Of a DNA stretch of 64,000 nt, positions 43,827 through 55,714 are shown piece after piece. The notes beneath the pieces were generated by a model, which was not told the DNA's origin, did no database searches, and saw nothing but the letters and a program-made list of their open reading frames with translations. Positions within the stretch are counted from its first letter, which is position 1, and every line of letters starts with the position of its first letter. Origin of the DNA: Theocolax elegans. Lineage: Eukaryota > Arthropoda > Insecta > Hymenoptera > Cerocephalidae. The position numbers and the translations under genes were made by a program. The DNA lies in the NCBI GenBank assembly GCA_026168455.1, contig CM047429.1, forward strand, positions 37,184,066 through 37,248,065, read 5' to 3'.

Positions 43827-45390
43827 TGCTGGTCCTACGGATTTTGGGGGGACCCATCTCACACCGTTAATATGGTAAGTGCTGTGGAGGTTGGTCACTC
43901 GGCCTCTGTAGCATCAAATGCTACGTGTGACCTGCCCTCGACTGGGATGTCGAGTGACACTGATGGAGCCTTCCTCCGTCTGCGTGAGAAAATAGACACC
44001 CTGGTGGAGTGGGAGGAAATTAAGTCTATGGCGAGGGCTACTAGCAGGGCCCTACGTGAGTATGCTCGGGTAAGAAACGCGCAGCACCCGTGAGGAAGCG
44101 AAGATAGCTCGGCGAGCACGCACAGTGATGGAACGTTCAATCAGTTCGGTTTCCGAAAGGGGCGTTCAACCATCGACGCCATAAGCCGAGTTGTTGAGCT
44201 GGCTACCAGTGCCATCAGTGGTACCGGAATTCGAGGCGTATGTGCCCTTCGAGGCGTATGTGCCACCTCGAGTTACCTCGCGGATCGTACCCTCCTCTAT
44301 GACACCGAGGATGGCATGCACTCCTACAGTATTACCGGAGGCGTGCCACAGGGTTCGGTCCTGGGGCCCCTTCTCTGAAACGTCGTGTACGACGGGCTGC
44401 TGAAACAATAGCTTCCAGGGGGGGGGGCGTCGATGGTGGCTTTTGCAGACGACGTGGCGTTAGTCGTCGTCGGTAAGAGTATCAAAGAGGTGCAATACCT
44501 TGGAGATATCTCTATTGAGGTAGTAGCGAGATGGTTGAGCAACCATGGGCTGAGTCTGGTGGCTGAAAAACAGAGACGGTGCTTATATCTCGAACGAAGC
44601 AAAGGAGTTACGCCACCTTTACCGTAAACGGTAAGTCTGTAAGATCGGTGGACACTATGAGGTACCTGGGTGTCACCTTGGATGCGCGGCTATCGTTCAA
44701 GGAACATCTCTTGAATGCAGGGACAAAAGCGGAGTAGCTGGGGCTCTGTCGGGCTTAATGCCCAATATCCGAGGGCCGAAGCAACCTCGCCGGGCCCTTT
44801 TAGCGACAGTTGTAAGCTCTGTAATCTTGTATGGAGCTCCAATTTGGGCAGGTCCGATAAGTAGCTACAAAACCTATGGTGCGGCTTGCCGACAAGCCTG
44901 CAGAATAGCCGCTTTGAGGGTAGATCATGCGTACAGAACAGTGTCCGATATCGCCCTCTCGGTGATCGCCGGAATCCCGCCCATCGATCTCTTAGCGATG
45001 GAGAGGGCTGATACTTACAGAGAAGGTCGGCGTGCCTCGCAACGGGAAGGCCAAGATGAACATGGCGGCAGAAATCGGTGGTCAATTAAGACCACCGAAC
45101 AGTGGCATCAGAGATGGGATGCTGCCCGCGAAGGACGCTGGAGCCATCGCGTCATCTCTGATGTGGTAAAGTGGACAGGTAGGATACACGGCTTCGTCAA
45201 CTTTCACCTGACCCAGGTGCTTACCGGCCATGGTTGCTTCCGCAGTTATCTGCACCGTTTTCACATATATGAGAACGGGGAGTGCCTGGCCTGCCCTGGC
45301 GCTGACGAAGAGGTGGATCACATTACTGTTCCGGTGTCCTCGATTCATGCAAGAAAGAAATAAGTTCCAAACTTGGTGGAAGGGGCCTTT
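43827..45390 (+). pseudogene. R1-like non-LTR element: ORF1 scrap plus reverse transcriptase
   Basis: A 73-aa frame at 43872-44093 has charged helical sequence (FLRLREKIDTLVEWEEIKS), probably an ORF1 piece. RT starts abruptly at about 44130 with NQFGFRKGRSTIDAI, then GVPQGSVLGPLL followed by an in-frame TGA, FADDVALVVV with the catalytic Asp pair (44450), YLGVTLDARLSF, and a 201-aa frame 44758-45363 with VILYGAPIWAG, AYRTVSDIALSVIAGIPPIDLL and FHLTQVLTGHGCFRSYLHR. The CLACPGADEEVDH zinc-knuckle start follows, its last part shifted into another frame (FRCPRFMQERNKF). These are R1-clade traits. Endonuclease and most of ORF1 are deleted, and the LTR-like block cuts off the end. Confidence 0.8.
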
Positions 45391-45943
45391 GATCGCTACT
45401 GCTCCGTGGTACGGTCAAACTTACCGTATTGAAATAAATGTATTTTTCCAGCGTTGCGGTGGCAGTTACCTGTACGCTCTACCAAATCTGTTAAGTGTTA
45501 GATAGTCTCGACTGAAATCGAGGTACGGTGTCAGATAACAACTAGGTAAAATTAAAATCTGAAATTGTCTATGTAATAAGGATATTACTTTGAGCACTTG
45601 TTGATTTAAATATGTGAGCTATTAGGATCACGAAAGGAATCGTACGTGGGATAAAATTTAATTACTCGAACACTGAATTGAATTGAGATAATAAATAGAA
45701 TTTATTAAAACAAAAAATTACTAATTTTCGCCGAGGGCTGCGCTCGAAATTTCAAGTCGGTAAACGTCCGACTTATAGAGAGAGAGGAGAAAATATCGCG
45801 AACTGAATATAGACAGTCAGTGAGATTGGTATAGCACAATAAATAATCTATTTATTTTTACCAAATAAATCGCGATCGCGTGAAGTGGACCCACTTATTT
45901 CTATTAGATATTAGAAGCGTATAACGATCAGCCGGTCGGTCAA

Positions 45944-45990
<47 letters not shown>

Positions 45991-46020
45991 GCTCTCTCTC
46001 TGTCTGTTAATCTAATCAGA
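45391..46020 (+). mobile_element. LTR-like block, copy 2
   Basis: Colinear with the minus strand of 8840-9440: GGTACGGTCAAACTTACCG, TGTTAAGTGTTAG, CAGATAACAACTAGGTAAAA, GGAATCGTACGTGGGATAAA, CAAGTCGGTAAACGTCCGAC, GATCGCGTGAAGTGG, AGCCGGTCGGTC and a terminal (CT)n at 45945-46005. It lies directly after the R1-like RT, so it inserted there or was joined by deletion. No coding sequence. Confidence 0.65.
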
Positions 46021-46074
46021 ACCTTCATTGGAATTTCCATATCTCTAGTATAGTCTTTAAGGTTCACGGTATAT

Positions 46075-47745
46075 CACATAAGTTGCGAAATAGGGGAAAT
46101 TTTCTCACTCTTACATTGAGAATTAAGTTAGTTACGATGCTGCTTTTACCCCATTTCGATTACGTTTGCGTATTTGGTGATGTGCCAGATTATTTAAATG
46201 TTAAAATAAATACGTCTAAAATTGAAAATAGTAATCATTATGATTAAGAAGAATACTGATCTTTTAAATTCTAAATCAGGTATCGTTTCTCGATATCTCT
46301 GCCAGGTTTTGCCTGATTTTTAACCTTTAGACTGCCGGCATTTTTGCCTTATAAATTGATATTTTTGATGTGCAAAATTTATACATAAAAACACCTCATA
46401 TCTCTACAGTAGTTGTCAAGGTCACAGGTGGCTCATATATGAGCCAGTCCGGCTGGCAACGGTCGGGTGAATGTTAAAAATTAATAAATTTAAATAGCAT
46501 AAATAGAGCGACGTTAAATAACAAAAAAAAAAAAAAATTTTTAAATTACTATATATTCATTTTTAGCAGAATTTTCTTGATATTACAATGTACTCCTTTA
46601 GTTATCAATAAAACCGTAAGGATCCCAACTACCCCTAACGAGAGGGTGAAAATTTCGAAAATTCATTAGTAGGCTGGTTTGGATTTTTTCTACGATGTTT
46701 TCTCGTAAACACACTGTAACATGTGTAAAGCATACCCTGAAGTTTGTCCCAACCTATGGAGGTGCCAAAACTACCCCTAGCGAGGGGGTGATTTTTTTAG
46801 CGAACGTTCTTAAAAGGTATACTTCACCTAATTTCAGGATACATTTTACAGATTTTACAGCGTATTTCCGAAATAAATCATGTAAAAAGTCAATAACCAC
46901 CTAATAACGAATTTTCGAAAACTTCACCCCCTTGCTAGTAGTAGAGAGGTAGTTTCGGCATTTCAGTCAATTGCGGAAAATTTAGGGCATATTTTACGCA
47001 TCTTTCAGCGTGTTTATGGAAAAAACGTGTAAAAAGTGAATACCCAAATAATAACGAAATATTGGAAATTTCTACCCCTCGCTAGGGGTAGTTTGAATAC
47101 CTCGATCTGAAAATAGTTTCAGCTGTATACTTTAGAGATTAGATAGCCTACTTATTGAGAAAAATGCATCAAAATATCTATATCCATTATGAAAGTTATA
47201 ATTTTATTACTCTCCCATATATGAGCCATGCCGGCAGTCTAAAGGTTAACGGGTTAACTTATTAAATCCTCACGACAAAGAGACCTAATTATTTTTTCCC
47301 TCTATTACCATCACATAGTATTGAACTACGTCGTTATGAGAGGTTGTGACATTCTTGCTTTGAGTGTCCATTATTTTACACATCTACTTATCAAAACTCC
47401 TTTATTCGGGCAATGAGTTTCTGGGATTGTTCACCGACTAAAATGCATCTTAGCATTAATATTAACTTATTTAAGTATAGGTTATTTAATTATTTATTTA
47501 ATGTTGACACTATTTAACTTTACGTTTTTTTTATTTCGCTCTAAATTGATTGATCTAATTATCTTAATTCAGTCTAATTCTGTTTGTGAAATTGTATGAG
47601 AACAACGAAAATTTGTTTCTCTTCTCTTCATATTCTTAAGATTATTAAAAGAAAAATGTAAAATTTTGTCACTAAAATTTCTGTTGCCCTAAGATCGATT
47701 ATGATCTAGGTATAAATAAATGCTTTTTTAATCAATCTCTGTAAG
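46075..47745 (+). pseudogene. Jockey-type RT 3' fragment, split by a TTAA MITE
   Basis: From about 46100 the plus strand reads TLRIKLVTMLLLPHFDYVCV, the start of the C-terminal RT domain, decaying by 46319. After the MITE it continues (IFSLYYHHIVLNYVVMRGCD near 47300, then a SFWDCSPTKMHLSININLF stretch near 47410) and ends in an AT-rich 3' UTR with AATAAATGC and TTAATCAATC near 47740. The family resembles A but I cannot assign it firmly. Confidence 0.6.
46320..47249. mobile_element. piggyBac-type non-autonomous element, 922 bp, TTAA duplication
   Basis: TTAA 46320-46323 is followed by CCTTTAGACTGCCGGCAT; the exact complement ATGCCGGCAGTCTAAAGG ends at 47245 before TTAA 47246-47249. Subterminal GGCTCATATATGAGCC (near 46430) and CATATATGAGCC (near 47217) recall the palindromes of the other TTAA elements. 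The interior has repeated ACTACCCCTAGCGAGGGG-like pieces in both orientations and no transposase. Confidence 0.9.
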
Positions 47746-48049
47746 TATACATGGTCGCCTGCTTTGCCGTTTCGTTTTGAGATCGCTCTCTGCATTGATT
47801 TCGACTACGGGCGTTTTTTATAGCTCCATTCTTGCATGTGTCCCGTTGCAATAAGCCACGGTGAGTATTTTCATCAGTTTTTATTGACGTCTTTCACGAT
47901 GAATCTTCAAATTTCTGCGGCATGCATTTGAAGGTTAGATTTCAAATAATTTTCCATGTGGTGATAGATAAGGAATATCTGTCATGCAGTCAATAACTGG
48001 TGGCGCCATGTCAGAGGTTCTTCCGCAGGCTGCGACTAATAAACGCCGT

Positions 48050-49190
48050 TGATTGACTGATAACGAAAAAACCGCACTATCTCGCCACCGAACCTGTTGC
48101 TGACTGCATTAGAAGAGTAACAGATTGTACGTAATGTAAGTAAGAGCTGTGAGATTCTTGTAAACTGGCTTTCTTGTGAGAGGAATAAAGATGGAGACAC
48201 TCTTCGATCCGCTATAAATGGGTTTTGCGACGCCCTGCTCATCAACCAACTATCAACGGCGTACTCGGTCCAACTTGCCGCTGCGACGCCTCATGTTACC
48301 TACGCCGATCGCAGAGTTTTTCAATATAATTACGAAAACAAAAAATGTTTTTATTAATTGTTGTAATAATTTAGAGCGACTAAATCACACTACTATAACT
48401 AGCTTGCCCTCGGGTTTTGCTGTTTCGTCTCGAACTATATTTGCTGACGTTGTTTCTCTTTCTAGAGCAAAGAATTCTATAGCGGTCCCAACTACGTATG
48501 GACCCTCCGTGATCCTCAGCGTCTCTCTCTCAGTAAGCTCTATTAGTAGGGTAATTATAGAACCATGTGAGGACTTGAAGGATAAGTATGACTCTTCCAA
48601 CATAATCAGGGAGGCCCTCAAAAAATGCATAGATCCGGTAACATTTAAATTGGGCATCAAGCGTGTATATAGTTGCTCACGTAACTTGGTTGCTCTTGAA
48701 GGTTATATTATTCATTCCTCCTGCTTTTCTAACAAAGTAGCGTTGAGTAAGATTGGCCTTGAGGTTAAGCAATATTGCGAAACAAAATTTCAACGAAGCT
48801 GCTGCTGCTGACATTAGGGTGGTTTATCTGTATACCCCTTGTGAAAGCAAATTATTCCGTTCTCGTATCATCAAAACAAAAACGGATTATCGGGAAGTCT
48901 TGGTCAGTTGTGGAAAGGTTAACATTGCATAGTCTTTTTGTAATTTGGAGGACCATATTTCCATTAAGGATTGTAAGGAGAAACTTTCATGTCAGTTTTG
49001 TGCTGGTGATCACAAGTCTAATTGCTGTGAGTCGAAATTATCCTTCAAATATGTTAACTGCTCCTCTGCTGACTCTACTGAATCGGAATGTAGCCACGCT
49101 GTTAACAATAGGCATGATTATCCAAATCTGCGTAAAAAACTAAGGTATAAGATGTCATTTATTAATTATGGCTATTCTCACTATCCCTAG
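48050..49190 (+). pseudogene. Family A copy 2 ORF1
   Basis: The frame 48218-48811 contains RVIIEPCEDLKDKYDSSNII and EALKKCIDPVTFKLGIKRVY, close to copy 1 (RVIIGPCEHLKDKYNTSNVT, EALKKCINPAELKMSVKRIY). The frame 48945-49190 supplies the zinc-knuckle part (CQFCAGDHKSNCC and ECSHAVNNRHDYPNLRKKLR) ending MSFINYGY as in copy 1. Several shifts separate the pieces. Retained similarity to copy 1 at the amino-acid level shows both descend from one active gag-like ORF. Confidence 0.75.
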
Positions 49191-49194
49191 AGCT

Positions 49195-49700
49195 AGGCAA
49201 ACCTCGGACCAGCTTCTACATATTGGTCATTGTAATGCACAGTCCTTGCTGCGCATATAGATGACGTTAAACGTGTTGTTGTCACACACAATCTTTACTT
49301 TTAAGGAATCGGTGAGTCTTGATTAACCGCTCAGATCCCAATCTAAAAACCAGTTTCCCAAACACAAATTCCTGATTTCACTCTTTTCCGTGGAGATCGT
49401 GTTGGTAAGGCGGGAGGTGGAATTGCTTTGTACGTTAGGAATTCTATAATGTATTGTTTTTATTGCTCTTTGGAACAATCTTCATTTTATTCAAAACGTT
49501 CTGAGTTTCTGCTTGTTCAGATATTTCTGCTTAACGTCAAACTTTTGTTTTTTATAGTTTACAGTCCGCCAAAATCTTGTTATAAAATTTCAATGATAAA
49601 TGTGATGACATTATATCAATGGAAGATTTTAATATTGATTGGACAACTTCCTCGACGTCGAGACCTATTCTCAGTGAGTCATTAGAAGTATGGTTTGGAG
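49195..49700 (+). pseudogene. Family A copy 2 endonuclease fragment
   Basis: Begins with IGHCNAQSLL near 49225, then GDRVGKAGGGIALYVRNS (49405-49440), SEFLLVQIFLLNVKLLFFIVYSPPKS and an EDFNIDW remnant of the catalytic GDxN box near 49625. After AAHYCVRTG-like residues near 49725 homology is lost. Frameshifts and stops throughout. Confidence 0.65.
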
Positions 49701-49789
49701 CGACTACCATTTAATGCTGCACATTATTGTGTAAGAACCGGCTCCTGCGCGCCTATCGATGACATAAATATCAGTAATCGGCAAGGATC

Positions 49790-50650
49790 ATGTCTTATAA
49801 GCAGTGCAGCTACCCTGATTTTCCGATCATAATATTTTGCTTTCAACGATGTTTTACGAGGCGCCGGTGAGCCCCGCTTACGTATTGAAGTTGGGGTTGG
49901 TCAAGATGGACCAACCCGGGGGTGGGCCGCTTTAGCGGTGAGTCGTCCTCGGAGGAAGAGGGAGCCGCCCTGCGGGTGGCAGCAGGATGTCGGCTACCAC
50001 TCGGGATTTAGGCACGGCTGTAGGAGTCACTCACTGAGTAGATGGAGGCTGTGCTAACGGCTTCGCTGTCGTGGTAGGTACTCGCTTAGCTGGAGGCGGC
50101 GGGTCCACTCGGATTCTCGGAGTCCCTGGAGGTGGTAGCTCGAACCGCACCGTCCGTTGCTCACAAGTATCCACCAACCAGCCCTTGAGAGGAGTGAGTC
50201 GAAGCGGTGGTCGCTCGGTCTGGGTGCTGATGGCCTGGTCTCTCTTGCTGGTGGTCTGGGCGTCGGCGGTCCGGTTCCGATGCTCCAAAGTGACCCGGGC
50301 GGCGAAGTTCTGGGCTAGTGAGAGCCCGATATAGTCACTCTGCGTGAGCTCGTACGGCATAGAGGAAATGATGGAAAAGGGCTAAATAATTATGACCAAG
50401 TGATCTTAGTTTTTAAGTACGCCTTTATTTGAAACTGTAATAAAGGTACAGTATCAACCACCGAGAGGTGGAAGTGACTCCCGCAGTGGAAGAAGGCGAG
50501 TTGCTGTATGCTCGAATGGGCCTATAATTATAACGGTACCCGCTTATCTTGATAACGGGAACGGCGCAATAAGAGGTAGCCACCTTACGGCCGTTATTGG
50601 TACTACATACTATATATTAGCTATATATATAGGTCGTGCGGTTCACGCCT
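49790..50650 (-). other. Inserted block, possibly the 5' end of an LTR element
   Basis: It is more GC-rich than its surroundings and interrupts family A copy 2. On the minus strand a 109-codon frame starts MPYELTQSDYIGLSLAQNF and ends in Pro/Thr-rich sequence (PPPAKRVPTTTAKPLAQPP). About 110 bases upstream (minus strand) lies TTTCAAATAAAGGCG, a polyadenylation-like site such as an LTR R region would have. A gag start behind an LTR would fit, but I recognise no domain. Confidence 0.35.
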
Positions 50651-50659
50651 GTTTAACAT

Positions 50660-51250
50660 ATGCTTGCGTATAACAACGGTAATCAAGGACGTATTATTAC
50701 TTGGGCTGATAAACATAGGATCACAATAAACGTTTTTAAGACCAAGGCAATGTGGGTGGGACCAAGGAGTTTTATCGCTAGGATGCGAGCTTTGACAGTC
50801 CCGAATGTTTCGATGAATTGTAATGTTGTGAATTGAGAATCCTCTCTTTTTCGGATAAAAGGGAGTATTTATCCTTATGTTTATTGGCCAAAATGATCAA
50901 TTATGGCTTACTCTCCTGTCTTGATGAATTGTTCGCATTTCGTCCTGTCCACAAATATGGATCTAAACGCAGTTCCATAATGAATTTTGACATATTGCAC
51001 GCTTTGATTGAATGTTTCAAGTTATCTTTTGTTGTCGCATCACCCCGGTTATGGAATCAGCTACCCGCGAATATGATTTTGACGTATAAACGACCTTTGT
51101 TTAAACTTTTATTATTTAAGCTTTTTTACAAAATTATAACAATTAGTCTTTTTATTCTTTACTGTTCACTTAGTTTTGTAACTATTGTTGTAACTTTTAA
51201 TTATGATATTTTTCGTTCGTTTTTATCGAATTCGTCAAATGATAAGGTAA
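50660..51250 (+). pseudogene. Family A copy 2 RT C-terminus and 3' UTR
   Basis: Near 50690 residues such as NNGNQGRIITWADKHRITINVFKT resemble the region after the RT palm. Frame 50833-51339 gives LSLCLLAKMINYGLLSCLDE, FAFRPVHKYGSKRSS and SPRLWNQLPANM, the same C-terminal module as copy 1 (LQFRPVGKYGARRVS, VARLWNQLPEDL). The 3' UTR follows. Confidence 0.7.
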
Positions 51251-52099
51251 ACAGTACTTTACCATTACACATTTACATACACATATACATATGCGCATAT
51301 ACATATAGATTCATATATATATATATATATATAGATTGATAATTCAATCATATTCTGAATATATTACCAATATCTCGCATATGCAAGATGAAAATTTCGA
51401 CTTTCCCAAAAAAATGCTTATATTACGATTTTTCCTGAGGTAGCGACAATTACTAATCAAATTAATACATTTTTCACGTATTCTGCATAGAATAACCTGT
51501 AAATTAAAAAAAAATCGTTCAATTTGGTCAATACTACAAGGAGATATTTTATTTTAAAAGAAAATTTTCAAAATGTCAATAGTGTGGCGCTGCGGTCAGT
51601 TGACGAGTTTGACGATTAACTTACTTTAAATATAAATTATAAATTTTACAGCCATTTATAGCTGTTAAAAGAAACGTTTCTTCCGAGCTATAACTATAAT
51701 TCAGATAATTGCAATATTACTTTTGGCAGCAAATTTTTATTTTTTTTTAGAATTTAGAAATACACGTAATTTGTAATTTTCACCCTGGATTGTTAAATTA
51801 GTAAATTGTTGATTGTTAAGCGTCAATTTACTAATAGACATACTTCTCGCATTCTGTAAGTCTAAATATGCCGTGATGTTACGATTTGATAAATTACTAA
51901 TTTCTTTTACTATAAAAATATTTTCGCAAGCTGAGTGCAGTTATTTCACGAATTGGATCATTTAATTTGCAAATAAATAATTTGGGTAATTTTTTGCATT
52001 GATTTAAATTGTGATTATTGAAAAAAATATACAATTTTCTGTCAGAAGAGTTATAATTATTAGTGTTATTAAAACCTCATAATAGCTTCTTATTTATTA
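51251..52099. other. AT-rich DNA with (TA)n
   Basis: A (TA)n tract lies near 51316-51333. Otherwise AT-rich and without recognisable genes. Confidence 0.5.
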
Positions 52100-53672
52100 G
52101 TTAAAGCTGAACCAGGTTATACGGCGGGTGACTGAATGGATGAAATACCACAGACTGCAAATCGCGTTACAAAAGACAGAACTTGTACTTCTAACTAGAC
52201 GAAGAATCGACACGGGGATACCGTTGACAGTCGGACGCGAATGCGTGGTGGTCCGTGACGAGGTTAAGTATCTAGGGGTGACTTTGGATACTGTTGGGAA
52301 TTCTCGGAAAAGCCGCGCTGTTCATCCCCTCCTTGATTCCAAGTGGTGGCGCTGCTATCTGAGTTCGGGAGAAAAGGGGCGCCAAGAGCTCTGTCCCCAC
52401 GTGCTCATTCTCTCTCCGGCGTTCGCTGGAAGTCGACGGACCGGAAAGCTCCATTGTTTATATTTATCAGTTATCTTGTTTAATTCTTCTGTGGTATCAA
52501 TAATAAATTAAGGTTTACCCGTTCCAAGATTGGTGTTTTCTTTTACACCTGGACCTTCCTGTCGGCACTAGTAAGTACGATAAACCCCCGGAATAATTAT
52601 TATCAACAGATACAAAACTGAGTTTCTGGCCTCACATACGCACGGTGACTAAAAAGGCACAAGAAAAGACATAAGCCTTGAGCAGACTCATGGCTAATAC
52701 GAATGGACCGAGACCGAGCACTCGACGACTACTAATGAGCGTTACCCACTCGATCATGCTATATGGGGCGGAAATCTGGGCGGACGCGTTACACGTTAAG
52801 AGACGGGCGAAAGCGATGACTAGTGTACAGCGGGTGGGCGCGTTAAGAATCGCGTGCGCGTACAGAACGGTGTCCGAAAACGCCGTTCTTGTTATCGCGG
52901 GCGTAATTCCGATCGACCTACTCGCGACGGAACGGAAGCGCATATACGATCGAAGCGCGGACACGGGACGGGTCGACGCTGCGACAGACGAACGTACGAA
53001 AACAATGGAACTCTGGCAAACACGGTGGACAAATACCCAACAGGCGCGATGGACACGTAGACTTATCCCTGCGGTTACTCCGTGGAAGGGGAGAAAGCAC
53101 GGTGAGGTAGATTTCTATCTCACCCAATTTACTCTGGACACGGATACTTCCGCGGCTATCTACACAAGATGGGCAGACTTACTTCACCTGAATGTAAGTA
53201 CTGCGGATGGGTCTATGATGACGCTGATCATACGTTCTTCGCCTGCAGGCAATGGGCAGATCAACGTCAACGACTTGAAATGGACATAGAAGCGATCACG
53301 CCGGAAAACGTGACGAGACTTATGACGACGAACGCGGACAACTGGCGCCTGATCGCAAATTACGTTACGAATGTACTGCGGAGCAAAAAAGCAGATGGAT
53401 GTCTGACAGATTGAGCGAATGTGATTCGAGAATGAACGAGTAAAAGAATGAATGTGTTTTTTGGACACGCAAGGACAGCCGCCCAGTCTGAAGTAATGTG
53501 AATAACAGTTCCGGGCTGGTGTCGGTGCGAACAGAGATATGTGGGTTTAGTGGGTATTAGTAGTTTGCTCCTACTGAGTCCCACACTCGGTGAACTGTCT
53601 GCTCTTGCGAGGGGGTAGATAGTTTGCCGGTTGTGCGTAAAATGTCATTACCACAGACTCCAAAAAAAAAAA
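52100..53672 (+). pseudogene. R1-like non-LTR element, 5'-truncated, interrupted by a solo LTR
   Basis: From 52110 the plus strand reads RVTEWMKYHRLQIALQKTEL, then VKYLGVTLD, the RT thumb region. After the solo LTR it continues FWPHIRTVTKKAQ and then the frame 52678 onwards with SIMLYGAEIWADAL and AYRTVSENAVLVIAGVIPID. Near 53133 a shift leads to SGHGYFRGYLHKMGR and the R1-type zinc knuckle CKYCGWVYDDADHTFFAC (53187-53240), ending at TGA 53412-53414. A short A-tract near 53660 closes the 3' UTR. The palm with its Asp pair is absent, so the copy is dead. It differs in sequence from the R1-like element at 43.8 kb. Confidence 0.8.
52287..52613. mobile_element. Solo LTR, 317 bp, with 5-bp target duplication GATAC
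   Basis: The LTR 52292-52608 starts TGTTGGGAATTC and ends TTATCAACA, with TGTTG/CAACA inverted tips. GATAC precedes (52287-52291) and follows (52609-52613). The TGTTGGGA start and 5-bp duplication resemble Ty1/copia LTRs. Removing LTR plus one GATAC restores the R1-like reading frame across the site. Confidence 0.9.
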
Positions 53673-54091
53673 AACATATGGTCCATTATAATTCTTAAAG
53701 AACCTGCAGATCGAACCCATTAATGAAATAAAAAATAATTTACAAGATGAATGTAATATACTTCATTGTTTAAAATTACATGAAGGATAATTATATTTAG
53801 ATTTAATTATAAATTGATAAGTAACTAAAGACAACAGTAGTAAATAGATTATTACTCGTTATTTGACATTTATGAAAAACATGTGTGAATTTTCCTCGAC
53901 GTTAGTTAAATGACTACGATATTTCCTATTTTCAGGCAATAATCATGTGCTACACCTTAATTATCTATTCATTACTAACATCTATACTTTTTTATTAATT
54001 TTTTATTTAAATGTAAATACATATATCGTTACTATAACATTAAACAATAAAGTGTATAATATTCGTCACGTAAATTATTTTTATTTGATAC
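53673..54091. other. AT-rich spacer
   Basis: The frame 53947-54168 is AT-driven and without a recognised domain. Nothing else seen. Confidence 0.45.
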
Positions 54092-55198
54092 TTAAGGGGG
54101 TCTCATACTCAATTTTTACCGACCGAGTCAATAGAGTGATAGTATGGTTGAAAAATACTTCAATCTAGATAAATATAAAGAATTTCGACAAACTAGAAGA
54201 TAGGTGCCCTTTCTTTTGTAGTTATGTATCACTGTGCAAAGTTTCTATTTATTATATTGAGGCATTGAAGAGAAAACCTTGTATAAAAAACACTATCTAC
54301 GGCGTCCACATAATGAAATTTTCGTACAAGGTTTTCTCTTACACGCATCAATAAAATGACTTGAAACTTTGTATAGAAGTAAATAATTATTTAATAAAGG
54401 GCATCTAACTTTTTTTTTTGGCATAGTTTTATAAAACTAAAAGTAGTTTTATTATCATTATTAAAAGAATATTTTACGCTAGATGGCAGTACGCACGGAT
54501 CATGGCAAGCTAGAATATGCTTTCGCCGCCGCCACTATCGACATCACGCATGCGCATTTGTTTCAGACTCGAGACAAATAGCCGAGCAAAATAATTTGAT
54601 TTGACTCCTATAAAATTTTTAAATACGTGTCATACTGATACTCATATTATAACTAGTTGAATTTTCGACATGGCAAATTGAACCGTACTACGTATTTATC
54701 ATAGATTCAATGTAAAAGGAAACGTACTGCTGTAAGAATCCGGCATATCTATCGATCGACCCAAGGGAGCGGATCAAAAATCGACTTGCGAGTCGTGCTC
54801 CGCTCCCTTGGGTTCTGCTATCGTTGGTCTTGAGTGTAATGTCGTATTTTTTCAGTATGTAAAAAAAATAAATACGTATAATCGAAATACGTACAAATTC
54901 CGTAAACCAAACATACATAACATTTATTATATATGTATATATCGAAATATGGATTATAATAGATAATAGAAAATGCGTATAAGTGAAATACGTTATTTTT
55001 TAATTTTTATATTGGAAAAAAATAGTCACACTATTTTTATTATGATGCTATCGACATAAGTGGCGCCATCTACGATCACTTCAAATACGACTTGCCATAG
55101 ATGGTGCTCTTGATAATAGTTATCATTTCTTATATATAACCAGCATTACCGGCGGTCAGAACGGTAAAATCGCAGAATTGAGTATGAGACCCCCTTAA
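54092..55198. mobile_element. TTAA-flanked non-autonomous element, 1.1 kb
   Basis: TTAA 54092-54095 then GGGGGTCTCATACTCAATTT; the complement AATTGAGTATGAGACCCCC ends at 55194 before TTAA 55195-55198. Inside are two hairpins: AGAGAAAACCTTGTA against TACAAGGTTTTCTCT (54270-54343) and ACCCAAGGGAGCGGATC against the complement ending CGCTCCCTTGGGT (54758-54814). No transposase frame. The TIR differs from the CCTTTWGACTGC group, so it is a second TTAA family. Confidence 0.85.
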
Positions 55199-55500
55199 GC
55201 TACACCGTTGTTAATATTTTTGTATCATATATCAAATTAAAAAAAATCATGAAAATCGGATCATTAGATCCTGAGATATCGCAAAGTTTTTTCGCTTTTT
55301 CAAATACGAAATGCAGTTGAGAGACCGATTAACTTCTGTCGCGTGTCGAAAACGCGTACAGCGCATGCGCGCCCCACTTTTTTCTTTATGCATCGGCTGT
55401 AAAAAAAAACGCACTGCCGCTTTTATTAATAAAATAATCGAAATATTGTAGTTTATTGCTATTTTTTTGTCAATTTCGATAGTTTAACTCTTGATTTTGT
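55199..55500. other. AT-rich spacer
   Basis: Nothing recognised between the TTAA element and the tRNA-like repeat. Confidence 0.4.
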
Positions 55501-55626
55501 GACAAGATGGATTTAATCCACTTGTCAAAAATGCCAGCATCGCCGACACCGCGAGGTGGCGCGTTATCGATAGCAAATAAGATCAATAAGCAGGCGCTAT
55601 GTGCGTAGTGTGAACGCCTTCGGATC
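55501..55626 (+). repeat. tRNA-Arg-like repeat, copy 2 (tRNA part mostly deleted)
   Basis: Body GACAAGATGGATTTAATCCA and ACCGACACCGCGAGGTGG, then GCAGGCGCTATGTGCGTAGTG with part of the tRNA 5' half missing, then TGAACGCCTTCGGATC, where similarity ends. The end lies at the same anticodon-arm position as in copy 3. Confidence 0.75.
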
Positions 55627-55629
55627 TAA

Positions 55630-55714
55630 TTTTTAGAAAGTAGAAAGGGCCCCGTCTATCGCCCCTTCTTGTGAGACACTCTACTTTAATTTGTCCCTCC
55701 ATTTACTTTCTAAA
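55630..55714. repeat. Very small inverted repeat
   Basis: TTTTTAGAAAGTAG and TTACTTTCTAAAAC face each other around about 60 bases rich in G+C. Possibly a miniature TIR element. Confidence 0.35.

Larger units (their letters stand above)
47746..51250 (+). mobile_element. Jockey-like family A, copy 2 (decayed)
   Basis: ORF1 with zinc knuckles, an endonuclease fragment and the RT C-terminus plus 3' UTR follow in the same order as copy 1 on the minus strand at 9.5-14 kb. The RT core is absent, and an unrelated block lies at about 49,790-50,650. The 3' UTR has GAATTCGTCAAATGATAAGG, matching the displaced tail of copy 1. Confidence 0.7.

Noticed and set aside
46324..47245. Plus-strand frame 46695-46904 as a gene
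   Set aside because: It lies within a TTAA MITE made of repeated ACTACCCCTAGCGAGG-like pieces and has no domain.
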